A stretch of 64,000 nt of DNA, from positions 1,922,001-1,986,000 of the forward strand of contig JAPXFQ010000256.1 of assembly GCA_028564705.1 (NCBI GenBank). The letters are read 5' to 3'. Made by a program: the position numbers and the translations under genes. This DNA comes from Apricaphanius iberus. Its lineage: Eukaryota; Chordata; Actinopteri; Cyprinodontiformes; Aphaniidae. The notes beneath the pieces were generated by a model. The model was given only the letters and a program-made list of their open reading frames with translations, was not told the DNA's origin and ran no database searches. Positions within the stretch are counted from its first letter, which is position 1; each line of letters starts with the position of its first letter. Below are positions 1 through 13,300 of this stretch, one piece after another.

Positions 1-1757
1 GCTTTAAAATACAAGAGTTGGTCATGTATTACAATTTTTTTTTATAATTAAAAGGAAGAATTTTTCAAGCGGGGGACCCATTCCTATAATATAAGATTTA
101 TACGTTCCTATCTATGAAATCAAACTCAAGTTTATTTTATCCAAATCCCACAATGATAATGAATTTTTCTCCTGATAATATGTTTCATTCGAATTTTTTA
201 TTTATTGATTATCTGCTTTAAAATAAACTACAAATGCATGTTAATATAAAGCACTACTTCTCAAATGGAACTTGTAACAATGATCCTAAGTGTGAAAATC
301 AAACAAGAGTCTCAGATCCAGCCGAGCATCAGAAGGTTACAAGCCAAAGCAGCCAAAAGATAAAGTTAGGTCTTGCAGGTCAACATAAGTCTGGATATCC
401 ATGAAATGGTGAAATCCAGCTAGAAACTGGTAAAAATATAAACTAAATTATTATAACGGAAAAGCTAAAATAATAGCATTTAACAAAATTTCAGGTCTTC
501 TAGACCTGCTCTGCAAGAGGATCTCAAACAAAAAGCTCAGACATGTATTAAACACCAGCTGGAAACAGCTAGAAACCCACTCTAAAACTTGCAGGTGGAT
601 GTCCAACTAAAATTAAAGAGAACTTTTAGAGTATGTTTCTTGTTTCCATCCTGAGTTTAAAAAAAAAGAGGAATAAAATGCTTGGGGAAAAAATAAAATG
701 TTCAGGTTGAAACTTGGTGGATCTGTTCTGGGGTCTCCTCCAAGTGGGATGAGCAAAGGAGACTTCCTGTTCGGATGCTCAAATCACCTGAATTGAATCA
801 TTATGAGACAGATTGTGCAGAGAGTATACGTTGAGCTCCTCCCAGATGACGGACCTCCTCACCCTGTGTCTGAGACACTTTGTAGACAAATCTAATTCCT
901 GCAGGTTGTGACCAGGATCTCTTTCTTTCATCCAGTATTAAAATCTAAAGACCGTGGTTGGTTTCAGAATGCAGACCAAACAGTAAAACAGGGAGAGGTC
1001 CAGTCTTAGAAGAGCTGACTCTTATCTTTACTGCTTTACTTTGATTTCTGAACAGCCCCAGTGCACCTTCGAGATGCCAACAGCTATGATTACTCTTCAA
1101 TAATCAGGGATGGGAGTGTTGGGCACATGTGGTTTAGACATCTCTTCCTTGGGGACAAACTCCTACCACTTGACCCAAGTTCGCCGTGGCACACACTTGA
1201 TTTAGCATTCCACAACTCTTCCATTCAACAAGAAAGAGATGTCTCAACAAAGGTGGTTAGGACCTCTAGGCGCCAAGGCAACTTCTGCCAATGTGATGAC
1301 ACGAGTCTCCGGTAAATAAAACATGCAGCTTTCAAATTTGTTTAAACATAAAAATAACAGGTTTTGGAATGGGACTCTCATGGTCTTTTCTTGTGACTGG
1401 TTATGCTTTTCTCAGAAAAACACCACCAATAGAATAAGCAAAAATAGTTCAAAGAAAAAGTGTTGAATTTATTAATATCTCAATATAACCTGATTACTCA
1501 GGATTGTATTCACAGGACGAACTGAACTCTGTCGTAAGGGGAAAAGTTGAGTAGATGGACCATGGGACGAAGATTGTTTCAGACACAGAAAACCTTGGTG
1601 GGCATCCTAAGGATCCAGACACACGCCACCCCTGCATCAGGTTCTGCAGTGAATGTGTCTCTAGCCACCTTGCACACGTGCAAATCTTTGCACATGATGT
1701 TCTGGAGGAATGTAAACAGAGGAATATCAATTTTCATGTCTTGCTTCAGGGTTTAAA
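1..1757. other. Upstream sequence without recognised gene
   Basis: AT-rich for the first 700 bp. An 84-residue open frame at 1061-1315 and overlapping frames at 1547-1761 (+) show no motif that I recognise and no clear splice context. They are treated as chance frames. Confidence 0.4.
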
Positions 1758-2310
1758 TTAAATTAGACTTTGAGTTTGAAGAACACATTTTGACACCAAC
1801 AATTCCTTTGCAACTCTGGCTGTATGTTTAGGGTTATTTTTACAGTTGCAACCTCTAACTTCATCTAGGTTTCGAATATCTTTTGCTTCATTCATCTGCT
1901 CTTCAACTTTAATCAGCTTCACTGTCCCTGCAGAAGAAAAGCATCCCCGCAGTATGATGCTGCCACCACCACGCTTCATGATAGGAATGGCGTATAGGGT
2001 GATAATGTGAAAAAAGAAGTTATATTTTAGTCTTAATTGATCAAAGGTACTTCTTCTGTATGTTTGCTTTTGAGGAATTTCAAGAGGGCATATGGCTTTC
2101 TTTCAATAATGGATTCCTTCTGGTCATTCTTCCATAAAGTGCAGGCTACTTTTATTGACAGATTGTTTCCCTTTAGCTGAGGTTTAGGTTGATGGTAATA
2201 TATTGTGGATTGGACAGTTCTCAGGGATATATTCACATTTTGGAATAGACCTAATGTTATAGATAGTAATCTAGCCTCGTAACTTCTCCTTGGTCTTAAT
2301 GATACATACA
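1758..2310 (-). mobile_element. Tc1-like transposase relic
   Basis: Minus-strand pieces read KRGGGSIILRGCFSSAGTVK (1915-1979) and, further right, a helix-turn-helix-like LRTVQSTIYY. The first matches the Tc1 'GGGS.M.WGCFS.AGTG' block. It abuts the LINE at 2311. No intact ends seen. Confidence 0.5.
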
Positions 2311-3440
2311 AATAAAATCAAACTTTATTTATAAAGCATTTTTCATACAAAAAAATATAGCTCAAAGTTCTTTACAGATTAAAATGACCCCACGTAACCT
2401 ACATTCCCATCTATTCCCCACAATTGTAAAAACAAAGTAAGAGTTATTCCCCATTCCCAAACCCCATTTTCCAAACACACAGACACACACTGGCACACAT
2501 CCACAAACAAACACACGTACACACCTTCCCAAAAAGGGTAAGACCATAGGTAGAGCTCAGATGGGAATTACACGCCATCAGGGGAGGCATCTGCCTCGAC
2601 TGAAGCAGATCCATGGCAGCAGCCGAGGCACCGACCCAGGGCGCATAGGGAGGGAGGGCAGAAACCCCCACCATCCCCAAGCACTACCAGAGGAGCGCCC
2701 AGAGCGCCGCCAAAATCTGGAAGGATTAAAATACGTAAAATGTAAAATGACAAAAGCTGATATGGATAATAAAATAACTAATAAAATGTGATCATGGAGA
2801 AAGTAAAACTGTAAAACATAAATTGTGTATTAAAACTGAACTATAATTAAAATAAATAAATTAATTAATTAATTAATAAAACAAGCAATGCAGCTAAACA
2901 TGCTGAATAAATAGTAATCAGTTAAAAGCTAGACTAAAAAGGTACGTCTTGAGCCTGTTCTTAAAAACTTGAACATTCTCTGGGGTCCTGAGGTCCTCTG
3001 GCAGCCTGTTCCAGAGGTGAGGGCCGTAATAATGGAAAGACGCCTCACTGTGGGTGTATGTCCTGACTTTTGGAATCACAAGGAGACGGTTGCCAGAAGA
3101 GCGCAGAGACCGTGAGGGTTGGTACGGTTAAAGCAGTTCCGAAAGATAAGAAGGCCCAAGACCGTTAAGACACTTAAAAACCATTAAAAGTATTTTTAAA
3201 TCGATCCTGAAACATACAGGGAGCCAATGCAGTGATTCTAAGACCGGTTTAATATGCTCCCGCTTCCTGATCTTCATCAGGACACGTGCTGCTGAGTTTT
3301 TTAAAAGTTGTAGACCTGAAATCCTCTTTTTGGGAAGACCAGAAAGCAGGGCATTACAATAATCAATTCTACTGGTGATAAAAGCTTACATCAGCGTCTC
3401 CGTATTGGCCCTAGAGAGAATGGGGCGGACTCTGTGTTTG
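2311..3440 (-). mobile_element. L2/CR1-like LINE, 3' part
   Basis: Read on the minus strand, about 2935-3400 gives the end of a LINE reverse-transcriptase ORF ([66 protein letters not shown]) with an internal stop. The 3' UTR runs to 2311 with the typical ctttgagcta...ataaataaagtt ending. Lies upstream of PCSK9. Confidence 0.75.
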
Positions 3441-3865
3441 TTACTGTTTTATTTAAGGGTATCTGAATAAAGCGGGGCTTGAAAAAAATGCTCAGCAAAC
3501 TTCAATGTTATTTCTTTGTAAAATCTTTCAGAATATCTCAAGGAAATAACCTGAAGATTAAAATAATTCTATCGCCTGTCCCATTATAGACAGAATTACA
3601 AATACTCTCATTCAAAAGCTCGTATAGGGATTTAAAACCTACTGCGATTATTATTATTATTTTTAAGATTGCCTCTAATGTGAGAAAATGTGGAAACTTT
3701 CGCATTGTGTGTTCAGTCCTCAACAGTGTTCACATTGCATACACGCATCAACCAATGCCTGGGAGGAAGTTTTCATTTGAGTGGCAGGTAATGACAGGGA
3801 AGCATGAAACATGACTCCTCCACAGAGGTGTTTTTAACGGAGGACAATCATTCGATACAAAAGAG
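3441..3865. other. Sequence between the LINE and the PCSK9 promoter
   Basis: No gene seen. A CCAAT box is at 3752-3756. The segment may hold distal promoter elements. Confidence 0.35.
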
Positions 3866-3875
3866 GTGGCGTGAG
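3866..3875 (+). promoter_or_regulatory. Sterol regulatory element-like site upstream of PCSK9
   Basis: GTGGCGTGAG lies about 258 bp upstream of the PCSK9 ATG. It differs by one base from the SREBP-2 site of the human PCSK9 promoter as I remember it (GTGGCGTGAT). A CCAAT box (3752-3756) and a GC box (CCCCGCC, about 3895-3901) flank it; SREBPs usually act with NF-Y or Sp1 at such sites. Sequence match only. Confidence 0.55.
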
Positions 3876-4132
3876 CCGCGGGAACGTCACAAGTCCCCGC
3901 CTTAAATAATAAGAATCAATTCTTCGATTTTTTCTTTCTTCCCGCTAATCAGAGCAGATGGTTGAAGGCTGATATCAGAGTGTCGCTCGCGAGACGCGCA
4001 GCAGCTGGGGACACCAAAAAACAAATTCTAAAAAAAAAAAAATATCCCCAGAAGTAAGGCTAAAATAAAAACTCCAATCTGTGCTTTCATTAAATATTTA
4101 TCCAGGGATTTAAGAAAAAAGAGGTGTGCAGA

Positions 4133-4306
4133 ATGCGTCCCATTTCTGGCTGGATTGGCTGGGCGCTCTGTTTGTGCGCATCTTCGGCGGTGTGCGCGCA
4201 GGACTACATTGAGGACGAAGACATGATCCTGGAGCTGATCGGAGACGACGGACTTCAATCTGAAACTGGAGGCGAGTCCGCCGCAGAGTTCCTCAAGTGC
4301 AACAAG
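4133..4306 (+). CDS. pcsk9: PCSK9 exon 1: signal peptide and acidic prodomain start
   Basis: Encodes residues 1-58 and ends in phase 0 at AACAAG/gtaaag. The start is the ATG at 4133; a GTG nine bases upstream is in frame but is not a plausible eukaryotic start. A hydrophobic leader ends near VCA-QDY. It is followed by an acidic stretch ([16 protein letters not shown]), a hallmark of the PCSK9 prodomain N-terminus, which in the human protein dampens LDL receptor binding. Confidence 0.95.
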
Positions 4307-7300
4307 GTAAAGACACCCTCTTTGACACTGTATTAAAGAACATCCCATCATGTCATTCATTTCTCATTTAGACCAAGTAGTCTAAAAATATATTTTTAAA
4401 AGTGCACCAAATGCATGTTAAAATCGGACTCTTTTTTTTTAGTAGTATTATTGTTAGTGATATTATTATTAATCACCTGTAGGCTGCTGTTTACTGTATG
4501 ACTCCTGTATTGTCCTGCAGGCGGCTTGGCGCATGCCCGATCAGTATCTGGTCATCCTGCACCAAGGGACGCATGAGTCTCAGGTACAGAGGACCATCAG
4601 GAGGCTGCGAGCAAAAGCAGCCAGGAGAGGCTTCCTGCTGGAGATCCTGCAGACCTACTCTGGAGTTCTGCAGGGCTTTCTGGTCAAAATGAGCCGTGAT
4701 CTACTTCAGCTGGTAAATATTTTAATTCGCACAATAAACTTAAAGAAAACTGGCTAAAAAACAGTTCAAGAAGAGAAAATCCCGTGTCTTAGATTCTTCA
4801 TACTCAAAAGCACAGTCTGATAGTGTTGTCTGAAGTTCCTTAAAATGAAACGGGGGATTCCTTTACAAGGTTATACACACACAAGTGAAAATTAACAAAA
4901 AGACATCCAGAAATATGAAAAGACATTGATTGTCTTGTTTTAACTGCAGAAATGAGATGAAAAACTGACACCAGCTGTGTCCCTCACTGTGTAAAACAAA
5001 AATAAAATGCATCAGATCAGAAAAAGGACATATGCTTGAACCAAACGTTGGGATCTTTAACTGTGAGAACTTTACCTTTAGAGGTGGTATGTATATAGTT
5101 TTTTTCTGAGAAACAGTTTTTGTTTTACCAGAATCACACCTGGACAGAAGGTGTGGTTCACAATATACTTACAATGCTCACATGCACTGTTAATGATTAT
5201 TTTTTGACTAGTTTTTATGTTCCTTTACCTTAAAATATCAACTAATGATCGTTTCTGAACTGACTTCTTACCACCATTCATTTAATTAAGAAAATGATGA
5301 AAGTATAACAGTGTGGAGGTCCTGTCACTATGGCTCCGATTGATCATGTACCCTGGCTGCTTGGCCGCAGGCATATCCCTTTGCCAGACACGTTAGTGCT
5401 AATGACTCTCACTTGAGGGTCGTGGGTTCGAATCCTGTCCGAGCCCTCGTTGTGTGCCCTGCCACAAAAGCAGTGTAACAGGTTCCTATAAAAGTGGAGA
5501 TTATTGCTGTTATTCAAAACACCCATCCATGCATCTATCTCACAGGTGTTTTAGAAACATGGAAGTCATGTGACATTTAGAGAAAAGTTATTAAACCCCC
5601 CCCCCCCAAAAAAAAAAAAAAAAAAAAAAACATTGTCGATCACAATCTTATCATGACCTATATACAGTAGGGCAGAAAAGTATTTTGCAGCCACCAATTA
5701 TGCAAGTTGTCACATTTTAAAAAATGAGGGAGGTCTGCAATTTTCATAGCTACACTTCAACTGCGAAAAAGATAATGTAAAATAAAATAATCAGGAAATT
5801 GAATTGTATGGTTTTTAAAGAGTTTATATATATATTAGTGCAGAAAATAAGTATTTGTTCAATAACAAAAGTTCAATTAATACTGAAAATCAAAGGTCCA
5901 ATGCTGTGATGCTTTGACTTTAAGCTCCCTCTACGAATTCTCTATTGGACTGAGGTCTGGAAAATGGCTAGGCTACATTTTAAAAAGGCTTTTTATGTAG
6001 CCACTCCTTCATTTACTGGGTGGTGTGTTTGGGATCACGGTTATGCTTGAAGATGCAGCCATGTTTTATCCTCAATGCCCTCACTGAGCGACAGAGATTT
6101 TTGCCTGAAATCTAACTTTACATTCTCGGATTCATCCTTTCCATAATACTGATCAGTTGTCCTGTCCCCTTTGCAGAAAAGCAGCCCCAAATCGTTATGT
6201 TTTCACTCCCATGGTTCACAGTGGGTATGGTGTTCTTGGGATGCAAATGTATCGAGGGGCGTTTATACTTCTATTTTGGTTTCATCTGACCACATGACAT
6301 TCTTCCAGTCCTCCTCTGAATCGTTCAGATGTTCTCAGGCAAAATTTTGACAGGCCTGGATATGTGCTGCTTTCAAAGCAGGATAGCTTACAAAATACTT
6401 ATTTTCTGCACCATTTTGTAAATAATGTCTTAAAAAAATCATGTGATTTCTTTTCTTTTTTTTTTTTACATTGCTGTCTGTCACATTTGAAGTGTTCCTA
6501 TGATGAAACTTACAGACCTGTCTCATCTTTTTGAGATAATTCGTGCAATGGTTAGCTGCCAACTACTTTTTTGCGCCACTGTTAGTTACACTTGCTGCTT
6601 AACATGTAAAGCGATATAGAATATGATTCCAAATATAAAGGTCATTGGTAAATAACAACTATCTCTATCTCTAACATAAATATTAGGGGTGTAACGATTC
6701 ATCGATTGTATCGATGTATGGATGCATCACCCCTGCGATCAAATCGTAGCGTTTAAAAAAACGTATATATCGTTTTGTATCGAATCGTTTGGCCTCATGT
6801 CAAAACGCATCGTATCGGTCCAAAAACGTATCGTTACACCCCTAATACTAAAGAACTAGCTTGTTCCAATGTTGCACTTTGAGTGTGGTTACATTTATTG
6901 ACCTTTTGGAATACATAAATCCGCAAAGCAAATAAAATTCCTTGAAAAGGCATTCGTTTGTGTTTGTGGAGTAGCTTTCAATTAGTATCGGTAATATGTG
7001 AATGTACTAAGACTGGAAAGTACTAAGTAGCAAACCACACCCAAGGAGGAGGGGGGAGTTTACCTCAGGAACTACACAGTTCACACAGAAGCTCACAAGC
7101 TCATATATGCCACGGGCCAGAGACGGTTTCAATATAAAAAATATAACTTTTATTATTATTATTATTATATATATTTTTTTTTTTTGTTCAACCCTTTAAA
7201 AGTAAATCATAGCAAACCAACATAAACACAATCCACAAAACTTGGCACTAAGGAGGGGGAAAGGAAGCCTGTCAGGACTGGGGCTTACCGTGCGGCAGAA

Positions 7301-10300
7301 TCAAACAGAAAACAGGGATCCTCACACTAATCACCAGTGCTCCTCACTCACACGCACTCAAACACAGCAACAAGGGAAGGGGGATTGTGAAGAAATGCCA
7401 CCACCAACGATTGCACTGCCGCGTGGGCCCACAGCACCTGACAAGACAAGAAAAACAATTAGAATAACCAAAATACTAAACACTAATATGGACTAAAGAT
7501 AAGTACAACAGTAAATACAATGTAATAAAGAATTTAAACCAATACAATGCTAAACAACAAAACAGATAAATGAAGAAGAAACACATGCACAAAATGAGTT
7601 CAAGCCAGCCAGCTACCAGATTTGCTGAATTCTATTCAGCTCAGCCCTGGACAGCCAAGCGCGTCACTATCCCACAGTCCATCCGCTATGAGGCCCGCGC
7701 CGGAACCAGAGCGGACAGCGTAAGCTGGAGCGATGAGGGAGAATTAGAGGAGCCAAATCAGCAGCAATCTTCCAAGGAGTAGCGGACCTGGGCGACCCAA
7801 GATCTGGCGCCTCACTGCACTGGCATGATCAGAGCCCCTACAAGCATGCAGAGAAGCTGAAAATGAGACGGACAGATGCGATCAGAGTTGCATGATCCGG
7901 AGCAGGACATCTGGTGAAGATCTGATGAAGTCAGCAGATAGCCAAATCCTTCACAGCCCCAGCAGCCAGCCGTGCCGCACGCAAGGAGTTTTGCGCCTTT
8001 GACAGCGACACGCCAAACAAAAGACCTGGCCACGCCACACCACAGTCACTACGGAATGCAGCAGGAAGAGGTCGGCTGGCCAAACACATCCGCTTTTAAA
8101 ACAGGTGCATGGTGCCACCCACTAATCAAGGTGGTTGGCAAGACTGGCACAATGCCATACAGTGGCCAACATGCAAACGGCATCCGGCCACATGTACCCC
8201 CAAGTTTTGTATCGTCGGCCCGACGATAAACCCTGGCATCAACAGCTAAAAGGATAATTGGACATAAGCCACCTGCTCCTCATTCTCAAGCAAAATTACC
8301 CTGATGCCCAGTAGACTGAGGGAGATGGTGGACATTAGTATGGCGGCCAGCTGTGGAGCGAGCTGTTCTTCGCAAAGTCTGTTGAGAATTAGACTGGTCA
8401 GCTGGAACTGACTGAGCTGGTTGAGATGAATGTATGTGTCCAGGAGATGTCCCCAGAATGGAATGGGACCGCTGGCCATCTCTTAGCTGGTCAGATGACA
8501 CTAAAGGCGTTGTGCCCAAGACGGCAGGAACAGCAACCAGCAGTGGATCAGGTGCTCCAGGAGCCAGAAGACACAAATCATCATCACTGGAGGACTCGTC
8601 AACTGTTGCTACAGCAGATTGAGCTGGCAACATTGGCAGGGGAACTACGGCTTCAGCCAGGACCACTGCCTTCAACATGTTACGATGGACATTACGGGCT
8701 TTGTGTAGGTCATTTTCAGGGGCAACTGTATAAACAGCTCCTTCACCTGCTGGAGCCCTCACAACCTGGTAGACCACTGAACTCCAGAGGTCTTGGATTT
8801 TCTGGCGCCCTCTTCCACCATGGTCCCTCAGGTACACCCGCTGACCCACTACAAAGGGCATCTCTCGCACCTGCTGGTCATGCCTCTCTTTTCGTCGCCC
8901 GGCAGCCACCAACAACCGCTCACGGGCCCTTTCAAAAGCAACGCGGAGTCTGGCTTGATGTTCAACTACCCAGTCTTGTACCTCACCTGGTACTGGGTCA
9001 GGTACTCGACCCAGGAGGAAGTCTGCAGGGAGCCGAGGCTCCTGTCCAAACATGAGATAGAAAGGCGATTCACCTGTGCCCTGGTGAGGAGTAGTGTTGT
9101 AACAGAAAAGCACCTGGGGCAAACAGGAAGCCCAGTCACGCTTCCTTGATGGTGGGAGAGTACGAAGGAGGTTATGAAGAGTTCGATTGAAACGCTCGCA
9201 CTGACCATTCCCCGCAGGATGGTATGGTGTAGTGCGAGACTTCGCAACGCCGTACAACAGGCAGAGCTGATGAATCAACAAACTTTCAAAACTCCTCCCT
9301 TGGTCCGAATGAAGGCGGCCTGGAACGCCAAACCTGTAGAACCACTCATTTATCAAGACCTGGGCCACGGTAGAGGCCCGTTGATCTCGTGTAGGGACAG
9401 CACATGTAAACTTACTGAACACATCAGTCATGACCAGGACATTTTCATATCCATTCCGTGAAGGTTCTAACAGCGTGAAATCGATGGCTAGGATTTCATT
9501 GGGACGGGAGGCGAGCAAATGACCCATAAAACTATGGGATCCATGCCCAGAGTTTTTAGCAACTTGGCAGCGTTCACACTCCAAAACCCACTGCTTTATG
9601 TCAGTAGACATTCCTGGCCAATAACAACGTTGCCGAACCAAGTCAGTTGTACGCTCAATGCCCTGATGACCATGTTCTTGGTGGAGCAAGTGGAGCATCT
9701 CCTGCTTGAGGGCAGCAGGCAAGATAAGTTGTAGAATCTCTTCCCCTCCATCCGAACGAAAGATACGGCGGAAAAGAATGCCATTTTCCTCCACCAAGCG
9801 GTCCCACTGACGCAAAAGAGCAATAGATGACTTTGAGAGTTTTCTCTTCTCAGCAAAGGTAGGCGGTGTTTTCCGCCGCCAAAATGGCAGCACCTCTTTC
9901 AGGAGGGGATCAGCCTCCTGTAAGGAGCAGAGATCAGCAGTGGAGTGAGAAGGAAGAACTGACACAACAGACTGAGTAGCCGGCACAATAGGGCATGGTG
10001 GTAAGACTTGTTGGAGGCTGGTGGGGACTGAAGTGCCAGGCAAAGAATTCCCCACCACCTGAGAACCAGATACATACTGCCGTGAGAGGGCGTCAGCGTT
10101 GCGATTAATACGGCCCGAGCGATACTTAATATCGAAATCAAAGGCGGCAAGCTGGGCTGCCCAACGCTGCTCAGTAGCCCCCAATTTGGCTGTCTGGAGG
10201 TGGCTCAGTGGGTTGTTGTCAGTGTACACAGTACACTTATGTCCCAACAAGTACTCCCGAAACTTCTCAGTCATGGCCCACTTGAGCGCAAGAAACTCCA

Positions 10301-13300
10301 ACTTCATGGAGCTGTAGTTGGACATATTGCGCTCAGTGGGCCGCAAACCTCTACTGGCATAGGCTACAGGTCTCACGCCGTTTTCAGTGTCCTGAGAGAG
10401 GACAGCCCCTAATCCACTAAGGCTGGCATCGATCTCTAAAATAAAGGGGCGTGAGAAATTTGCATAAGTTAGCACTGGAGCCGAAACCAACTTTGCCTTC
10501 AACGCCTCAAAGCTCTCCTCGCACTGAGGTGTCCATGCTGCCCCCAGAGCCCGACCCGGCTTCTTCCCAGATTTGGTACCTCCCAGCTGAGCCACCAACC
10601 GATGCAGGGGACCTGCCAACTTGGCAAAGCCCTCAACAAAGCGCCGGTAGTAGCTGGTGAAACCCAAGAATGAGCGTAGCTCAGACACATGACCAGGGCG
10701 CTGCCAATTAGCCACTGCCTCAATTTTCTTGGGGTCAGTTGAAACTCCACGGCTGGAGATCACATGCCCCAAATAAACAACCTCCTGCTGAAAAAATGCA
10801 CATTTTTCCAGCTTTGCCTTTAAACCTTCTGCTTGGAGTCGAGCAAGCACCATTTCCAGCCGCTGCAAATGTTGCTCAACAGAGGATGAATAGACAACAA
10901 TGTCGTCAAGATACAACAGCACTGATTGATTTTGCTGGTCTCCGAACATCCTCTGCATCAGCCTCTGGAAGGTGCTTGGGGCATTACACAAGCCGAAAGG
11001 CATGCGGTTGAACTCGAAAAGGCCGAATGGAGTACAAAAGGCGGTTTTGGGTCGGTCCTGCTCTGACACAGGAACCTGATTATAGCCGCTGGCTAAATCT
11101 AGCGTTGAGAACCAACGGGCCCCAGACAATGCATCCAAGCTCTCCTCAATACGAGGCAGAGGAAAGGCATCTTTCCTGGTCTTGCTGTTGAGGAGCCGGT
11201 AGTCCACACACAAGCGCAGACTCCCATCCTTCTTCCGAACCAAAACGATGGGAGACGCATAGGGACTACAGCTCTCCTTAATGACCTGAGACTCTAAAAG
11301 CTGGTTAATGTGAGCCTTCACTGCTTCATAGTCTGATGGAGGGATACGACGATACCGCTGTCTGATTGGGACATCATCCAGCACAGGTATATCATGAGAG
11401 AGGAGCTTGGTGCAGCCCAAATCCCCGTCATGGGGGGAGAAGACTGTGTGGTAATGATGTAACAATGATTTTACGCCCGTCCGCTCCTGCTCGGTCAACG
11501 TTGATAGGTCCAAGGACTCTATCCTATCTAGTACCGAGGGGGCAGCAACATGAGAGGAAACTGTTGCAACTGTGGGCCCCTCCTCTGTTACACCGGCAGG
11601 TAGGCTGACAATGTCAGCAACTCCCAGAGTACCCAGGTCAGTCCGAGGGTAAAGAAGGACCTCAGTTGTCCCAACATTAACCACTGGAACATACACTGTA
11701 CCCCGAATTACCTGGACAAGAGAAGGAGACGCCAACAGCCCAGCTGGTAAGCCAGTTTCAGGGGACTCAAACAGTGCGCTTTGGCCAGAGAGCCACTCAG
11801 GGCAAGTACTTGCCACCAGTTTCATCATCCCACCAGGTATGCGCACAGCTCGCTTTCCCCGAACCCTCACCGTACCCATGGGATTTTCTGGAACTGAGCT
11901 GGAAGCCTGGTGGCACCTCTGCAAGGCCGCCATAACCGGACCCAGTGCGTTAGAGACACAAGGAGAGTCAAAAAGGGAGAGACCGTACGTGCCAAAGAGT
12001 TCTCTATAACAACGCCGAATTACATTCATTCCCAGGACACCTGGGACAGAGGACACCGCGTCGGAGGGATCTTTAACCACAAGGATCCCACAACGAGGAA
12101 TCAATTTGCCACACATTTCGACGTTAAGCTCTAAATAACCGATATACGGAATAGCTAAGCCATTAGCTGCTCGCAGCTGTAGCCAATGACAAGAATTAAG
12201 GCGATCATGTCCCCAAGGTTCAAACTGTTCCCGAAAAAAACTCTCCGTAACTGTAGACACCATGGAACCAGTGTCTATTAAACAAGAAACCGTAACCCCA
12301 CCAATCAGGATATTAATGGTTGGACAAGGGGCAATTAATTCGACTGCAGCACCTTCACTTGAGTCCATGGACTCCCCAACTGAGTTGTGGCTCAACAGCT
12401 CAGTGGGCTTCAGTTTTCCGACAGAGGGGAGGGATGGGGGCAGCAATGTTAGAGTTCAAGCTAGCAACAGAATTAGCACGCCGACGTGGAGGAGGAACAC
12501 GCTCACCATCACACTCCCATGCAAAATGACCAGGCTTCTGGCACCTCCTGCAGATTAAAGGGCCGAAATGAGAAGGTCGAGCTTTAAAGTGGGGGTGTTG
12601 CAGGGAGGCTACAGTTCGAGTCAGCTGGTTAAGCTGCTCTTGTTGACACTTTAACAGATCCACCAAATCACTTAATCCTGGCTCTTGTTTAGTGATATTC
12701 GGGGTGGACTGAAAGCGACCCTGTACTCCAAACTGAAGACCATAGGCTGATGGTAAAGAGCAGCTACGTTCCCTAGCACCTCCCGGAAGACCCTCCCTCT
12801 CCCACCTAATTGCCTCCCCACGTAGCTCCAACAGAGTGGCGGTTGGCTTACCACAAACAAATTGCTTGAGTTCCCGTCTAAGAGAACTATCAAGAACATG
12901 TTCTGTAAATTGGTCACGGAGAAGAAAGTCGGCATTGGGCATCCCATCTGGCGCAGACTGCTTTATCTGTGCCATTAATGCCATAAGGGCTAGTGAAAAC
13001 TCCTGAAGAGTTTCTCCTTCAAGTTGGTGCCGAGAGAAGAAAGCCTGTTGTAATGTGACATAAGATTGACTACAGCCATATAGTTCCTGTAAAATGGCGA
13101 GAACCCGAACCGGGTCTTCTCGCTCCACACTGGAGCGAAACTTGATCTCTTCCTTTGCTTCTCCCTCCAAATGATCAAATATAAAAAGCGCTTCATCCGC
13201 AGGAGAAAGGTGGCGGGCACGAATACATGCCCGCACCTCTTCTACCCATTCCGCTATCCCAACACCAGCCCTGCCACTAAAGGTGGGGCACTTACGGTCT

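Noticed and set aside
1061..1315. 84-residue open frame as a gene upstream of PCSK9
   Set aside because: No start context, splice signals or recognisable motif; its length is within chance expectation.
2840..2880. AATT-rich tract as an origin or matrix attachment site
   Set aside because: It is a short simple repeat within LINE-derived sequence; nothing supports a specific function.
5355..5447. Functional tRNA gene
   Set aside because: Only the B box and one hairpin are good; there is no acceptor-stem partner and the T-arm pairing is weak, so it is a SINE-type relic.
8426..9055. 209-residue + strand open frame
   Set aside because: It lies wholly antisense to the intact pol gene and shows no domain; it is a shadow of the coding strand.
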